DNA from: Hyphomonas johnsonii MHS-2
Lineage (GTDB): Bacteria; Pseudomonadota; Alphaproteobacteria; Caulobacterales; Hyphomonadaceae
Assembly: GCF_000685275.1 (NCBI RefSeq)
Contig: NZ_ARYK01000011.1
Location: 1-64,000, forward strand
Reading direction: 5' to 3'
Length of the DNA stretch: 64,000 nucleotides
In this document: positions 60,937 through 64,000 of the stretch, piece after piece
How positions within the stretch are numbered: position 1 is the first letter of the stretch
How the letters are laid out: each line of letters opens with the position of its first letter
Program-made: the position numbers and the translations under genes
Notes under the pieces: model-generated
Told to the model about the DNA's origin: nothing
Database searches by the model: none
What the model saw: only the letters and a program-made list of their open reading frames with translations

Positions 60937-62190
60937 ATGAACAAAGCGCTGGCCTTTTGGTTTGAGATGGTTCTCTGGAAGCGCATATTGATCGCGCTCG
61001 TTTTAGGCGGTGTTGTCGGAGCGCTCGTCGGCGACAGCATAGTCAATATCTCCTGGGTTGGTGCGCTCTTTGTGCGCCTGATCAAGATGTTGATTGTGCC
61101 CCTTGTGTTCGTCACCCTGGTGTCGGGTGTTGTGTCGATGCACGACCCCAAGCGACTGGGCTCCATAGGCGGTCGTGCGATAATTTTGTATCTTGGAACG
61201 ACCCTGGCGGCGATCGCTATCGGTCTTGTCTTGGCTGTGATCGTGAGACCCGGTGTGGGCATTGATCTCTCCAGCGCCAGTCCGGCAGAGTTTCAGGCGC
61301 CGATAGATTTGAAGGACCGCTTGCTATCCATCGTTCCCGTGAACCCGTTCGCCGCGTTTGCGCAGGCAGACCTGTTGGCGATCATCTTTTTTGCGCTCCT
61401 CACAGGTGCTGGACTCCTCATGATAGGCGAGAAAGGGCGGCCCCTTGCAGCCAATTTCGAATCCGCTACAGAGCTGATGCTCAAGATGACGGGCCTCGTC
61501 ATGGAATTCGCACCGTTTGGCGTTTTCGCCTTGGTTGCAGTTGTGATGGGCACGACCGGTCCGCAGACATTCGTATACCTTTTCCTGCTTTCGATCGTCG
61601 TTCTGGTTGGGTGCGCCTTGCAGGTATTCGTTACGCAGGTCCTACTTCTTAAGCTATTGGCGCGATTACCAGTATTGCCATTCCTGCGCGGCGTCAGAGA
61701 GGCGCAGCTTGTTGCATTCTCAACCTCGTCAAGCTCCGCAACCCTTCCGGCCAGCCTCTCCGCGGCAGAACACAATTTGGGGATCAAGCCCGCTGTTGCG
61801 TCGTCCGTCTTGCCATTGGGCGCGACGATCAACATGGACGGAACGGCGCTTTATGTCGGTGTTGTCACCATCTTTTCTACTCAGGCATTCGGTATTCCGC
61901 TCGATTTTTCAGACTATGTCCTGATTGGACTAACGACCACTCTTGTGTCTGTGGGCACGGCGTCCGTCCCATCAGCATCTCTCTTCCTCTTGGCTGCCGT
62001 ACTTGAAAGCGTCGGAATGAGCCCCGCGCAGACCGCACTCGTGGTCGGTTTCATCCTGCCGTTTGACAGGGTACTGGATATGACCCGCACAGTCGTGAAT
62101 GTTACTGGCGACCTGTGCGTTGCGACCATCGTGGCCCGATGGGAAGGGGAGATAGATACTGACATCTACAAGGCGCGACCGGTCGAATAG
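60937..62190 (+). CDS. Dicarboxylate/amino acid:cation symporter (SLC1/DAACS family)
   Basis: Symporter of 417 aa with the glutamate-transporter fold. Re-entrant loop serine motif TSSSSATLPASL and the TM7 motif GATINMDGTALY are intact, and NVTGDLCVATIVA in TM8 carries the substrate Asp. The family moves glutamate, aspartate or C4-dicarboxylates with Na+ or H+. It lies 143 bp after the GGT gene on the same strand; the gap holds no terminator that I can see. It would take up the glutamate freed by the gamma-glutamyltransferase and carboxypeptidase. Confidence 0.9.
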   Translation: MNKALAFWFEMVLWKRILIALVLGGVVGALVGDSIVNISWVGALFVRLIKMLIVPLVFVTLVSGVVSMHDPKRLGSIGGRAIILYLGTTLAAIAIGLVLAVIVRPGVGIDLSSASPAEFQAPIDLKDRLLSIVPVNPFAAFAQADLLAIIFFALLTGAGLLMIGEKGRPLAANFESATELMLKMTGLVMEFAPFGVFALVAVVMGTTGPQTFVYLFLLSIVVLVGCALQVFVTQVLLLKLLARLPVLPFLRGVREAQLVAFSTSSSSATLPASLSAAEHNLGIKPAVASSVLPLGATINMDGTALYVGVVTIFSTQAFGIPLDFSDYVLIGLTTTLVSVGTASVPSASLFLLAAVLESVGMSPAQTALVVGFILPFDRVLDMTRTVVNVTGDLCVATIVARWEGEIDTDIYKARPVE

Positions 62191-62495
62191 GTTAGAAGGA
62201 AATTCTTCCAGTAGCCTGATCTTGTCTGGGCATGCGCCTGGAGGTGCCTTGTCCTGCCCGCCAGCCTCAGGAAATGTCATCTCAAGGTCGGTTCCTCTCA
62301 CAATACCCCCGCACCCACACTAGAGTTCGGCTCAAACTGAAACGAGCGGACTCCCTTCGTCGATGGCGCGAACTTTAGCGACTGGTGCACATTAAACTGA
62401 CGTCGCCAGTTTGGCGCGATTATGAATCAGTTTCTGCTAGCTGCTTAGTCTTCTAATACCTGGAAAGATGTGAGCCAGGCAGGAGAGCCGGATTA
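62191..62495. other. Intergenic region with an inverted repeat
   Basis: About 305 bp without a gene. AAACTG (62394-62399) and CAGTTT (62407-62412) are perfect inverted arms around a 7-bp spacer, about 85 bp before the next gene, and may be an operator. No terminator with a U-tract is evident behind the symporter. Confidence 0.4.
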
Positions 62496-63011
62496 ATGGA
62501 GGGTGCTATGCGGGAAGAGAATGCGCGATTGGACGAATTGTTAAGCCAGCACGAGATTTACGAGGTGCTGACGCGCTATTGCCGTGGCGTCGACCGCGGT
62601 GACGTGGAAGTGCTGCGTTCGGTTTATCATCAGGATGCGACGGACGATCACGGCATGTTCAAGGGCCGCGGAGTTGATTTCAGTGAATGGATCGTCGATT
62701 GGATGCGCGATAATCTTCGCGCCTGCCAGCATTTTATCGGAAATTTCCGCTGTGATCTGCAAGGGGAAGTGGCCCTTACTGAAACTTACTGCATTTCGTT
62801 TAGTGAGTATAAAGACGGTAGAAATTCAACGGTTTTCAGTCGCTTTATCGATCGGTTTGAGAGGCGAGACGGGGTGTGGAAGATTGCGGATCGTCTCCTC
62901 GTTCCGGATCTGTCGCGTTCTGATCCGGCAAGTCCGGGATTCGGCGCTGTCCAAGGCTGGGATTTCACCTGGGGCAGTCGCGACTCCTCCGACCCGTCCT
63001 ACCGCCGCTAA
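62496..63011 (+). CDS. SnoaL-like (NTF2-fold) protein
   Basis: Cone-shaped NTF2-like fold protein of 171 aa: HEIYEVLTRYCRGVDRGDVE, LRSVYHQDATDDHGMFKGRG, and ETYCISFSEYKDGRNS...RFIDRFERRDGVWKIADRLL, the standard SnoaL_4 sequence with catalytic-type Asp/His pockets. Relatives include scytalone-dehydratase-like enzymes and ring-hydroxylating dioxygenase beta subunits, often in steroid or aromatic operons. It stands alone. ATG 62496 follows AGGAGA; ATG 62508 (GGAGGG upstream) is an equally good start. Reaction unknown. Confidence 0.78.
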   Translation: MEGAMREENARLDELLSQHEIYEVLTRYCRGVDRGDVEVLRSVYHQDATDDHGMFKGRGVDFSEWIVDWMRDNLRACQHFIGNFRCDLQGEVALTETYCISFSEYKDGRNSTVFSRFIDRFERRDGVWKIADRLLVPDLSRSDPASPGFGAVQGWDFTWGSRDSSDPSYRR

Positions 63012-63027
63012 ACGCATTTCTTCCCTG

Positions 63028-63053
63028 CGATTTCCCTGCTAGCAGGGAAATCG
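63028..63053. terminator. Perfect 26-nt palindrome after the SnoaL-like gene
   Basis: The 13-bp arms CGATTTCCCTGCT and AGCAGGGAAATCG are perfectly complementary with no spacer (practically a 4-nt loop). It begins 16 nt after the stop. There is no run of T behind it on either strand, so it is not a textbook terminator; a 3'-end stabiliser or a protein site is also possible. A similar GC-box with AT flanks is common downstream of genes in alphaproteobacteria. Confidence 0.5.
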
Positions 63054-63322
63054 GGCCAAACCTGACCACCGAAAAGGCAAACGGTGACGGCGCGTCATTT
63101 TGGCCCGGCGTGAGGCGAGTTGTCTGTAAACCATCAGAGATTGGTTGCGGAACAGCCGCCCAAGTCCCGGAAAGTCCGGCAATAAATGTCGGGCTATGGG
63201 AAGTCGCTGAATTCGGCAGACTGGCTGGCGGTGCTGTCAGTCTAATACGAGCCAGTCTCCGATATTCGCGGACGAGCAGGTGTTAGGCGATGAGAAGATC
63301 GCGCCACTCGTGAAGAGCGGCG

Positions 63323-63460
63323 TCACGCATCGATGCCGCGCTGGCGGAGCAGGTCCTCTACATCGCGAAGTGATAGCGGAAATCGGACGTGCTTGAGCGC
63401 AGCGAGATGGATGATCTCGGGCGAAGTACTGAAGGAGGGAAAGGGTTTCTTGGCTATATT
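63323..63460 (-). pseudogene. Remnant of an IS6-family transposase (N-terminus only)
   Basis: The minus strand reads AKKPFPSFSTSPEIIHLAAL, then KHVRFPLSLRDVEDLLRQRG and a stop after ID-A. SPEII...VRFPLSLRDVEDLL...RGID is the N-terminal zinc-finger/HTH-proximal region of IS6-type DDE transposases. The DDE domain is missing: the sequence stops about 45 codons in and has no standard start codon. It is a dead insertion-sequence fragment, with no inverted repeats found. Confidence 0.75.
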
Positions 63461-63653
63461 CTAAGCCCAAGCGCCAGAATTGGTCACCTAATTCCCGGTG
63501 GCCCGGACAACACCCTAAAGAGGTCGCTGACAATTCCTGTGATAAAGGGGCCAAGCCTCACGCCGATTATGGTCGGCAGGGTCAGGGTGACCGCGGACGT
63601 GAGCGTACCGCTGTCTCAGGCATGCCGTCCGCTCACGTATCCGTTGCAGCAGA

Positions 63654-63803
63654 CTAGTCGTCCGCGTGTGCGATCTTGGCGCAGATACCACCAAGGCTGG
63701 ACGTGACCTCAATCTGGCAACTCAGCCGTGAGTTACCGTGCCGGTGTTCTGTGCTATCGAGCAAGGCATATTCAAGCTCATCCATTTCCGGAAGGGATTT
63801 CAG
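63654..63803 (-). pseudogene. C-terminal half of a [2Fe-2S] ferredoxin (remnant)
   Basis: Minus strand, 49 codons: LKSLPEMDELEYALLDSTEH, then RHGNSRLSCQIEVTSSLGGI and a short basic end. LLD-x-NSRLSCQIEVT is the conserved end of adrenodoxin/terpredoxin-type ferredoxins that serve cytochrome P450s, with the last cluster Cys in LSCQ. The first three cluster Cys (CxxxxxCxxC) are absent in the upstream frame, and the preceding frame is unrelated sequence. The fragment is therefore broken; no P450 gene is visible in the window. Confidence 0.55.
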
Positions 63804-64000
63804 AACAATTTGGTATCTTCCCGGTCGCCGGCCATGCTGAGGTCCGGGACCACCGCCGGCTGCCCAAAGTACTTGGCCATTCGATCTCTCAACCACTGCA
63901 CGGTTGCGTTCCATCATTGGACGAATATAATAAAGCATCGGTCGTCCGACTGGCGTGTCGCGTCACAAAGCGCCATGGCTTCAGTTTAGGCGGTTAGCAT
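63804..64000. other. Window end, unassigned
   Basis: Minus-strand frames here are open but unplaced. One reads ...VQWLRDRMAKYFGQPAVVPD then LSMAGDREDTKLF and a stop, and could be the end of a gene entering from beyond the window. No family is recognised and no start is in view. Confidence 0.3.

Noticed and set aside
1-64000. CRISPR arrays, rRNA genes, prophage structural genes or an origin
   Set aside because: No regularly spaced long repeats, no rRNA-like sequence and no phage or replication gene set were seen.

Overview
The window looks like a chromosomal segment of a GC-rich, outer-membrane-bearing alphaproteobacterium of the Caulobacterales/Hyphomonadaceae kind. The grounds are three large TonB-dependent receptors with cleavable signal peptides, many small operons with ATGA or TGATG start/stop overlaps, a Caulobacter-type ceramide (sphingolipid) locus, and an IS6-type transposase relic of the sort common in marine alphaproteobacteria. 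Assignment to family is inference; no rRNA or complete tRNA gene is present.

Region 1 (1-13.2 kb) is a catabolic zone. A Tat-exported M24 peptidase and a TonB receptor are followed by a DUF485/cation-solute symporter pair, a DUF1330 protein and a flavin monooxygenase. A divergent operon (10837 down to 7642) carries a maleate-isomerase/arylmalonate-decarboxylase-like enzyme, a PuuE/imidase-like deacetylase, an isocitrate-lyase/PEP-mutase-like enzyme and an isochorismatase-like amidase. These can be read together as a cyclic-imide or half-amide to dicarboxylate route. An MFS carrier and a TetR regulator close the region.

Region 2 (13.2-27.6 kb) is a long + strand cluster. It starts with a TonB receptor behind three tandem 18-bp repeats. 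After a strong terminator come a FAH-family hydrolase, an MFS carrier, an extradiol-type (VOC) dioxygenase, a flavin hydroxylase, an SDR lacking the usual Tyr/Lys pair, a lipoprotein sulfatase, a GST-like protein, a PaaG-like crotonase, an acyl-CoA synthetase, and a lipoprotein formylglycine-generating enzyme that can activate the sulfatase. This suggests uptake, desulfation and ring cleavage of a sulfated aromatic compound.

Region 3 (28.1-33.5 kb, minus strand) is a translationally coupled operon: two small unknown proteins (one LysM-like), a D-aminoacylase-type amidohydrolase, an epoxide hydrolase, an FAD oxidoreductase and a TetR repressor. A perfect 8+8 bp palindrome lies just upstream of its first gene.

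Region 4 (34.4-50.3 kb) is a sphingolipid locus. Serine palmitoyltransferase, a dedicated ACP, an acyl-AMP/ACP synthetase, an epimerase-like reductase (CerR type) and a GNAT-like ceramide synthase are surrounded by a ceramide/diacylglycerol-kinase-like enzyme, three nucleotidyltransferases, a CDP-alcohol phosphotransferase, a HAD phosphatase, an LptF/LptG-like permease pair, a DUF2141 protein, a HIT protein and a flippase. It reads as a complete synthesis, head-group and export module.

Region 5 (50.7-63.0 kb) pairs a BKACE enzyme and a class III aminotransferase with a divergent LysR regulator. It continues with a TonB receptor, an alpha/beta hydrolase, an M14 carboxypeptidase lipoprotein, a gamma-glutamyltransferase and an SLC1-type dicarboxylate/amino-acid symporter, suggesting peptide or amino-acid-conjugate scavenging. 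A SnoaL-like protein ends the intact genes. The last kilobase holds relics: an IS6 transposase N-terminus and the C-terminal half of a 2Fe-2S ferredoxin.

Bases 1-144 hold only the leader of the first gene, with a clear ribosome binding site. Other long gene-free stretches are listed as features.
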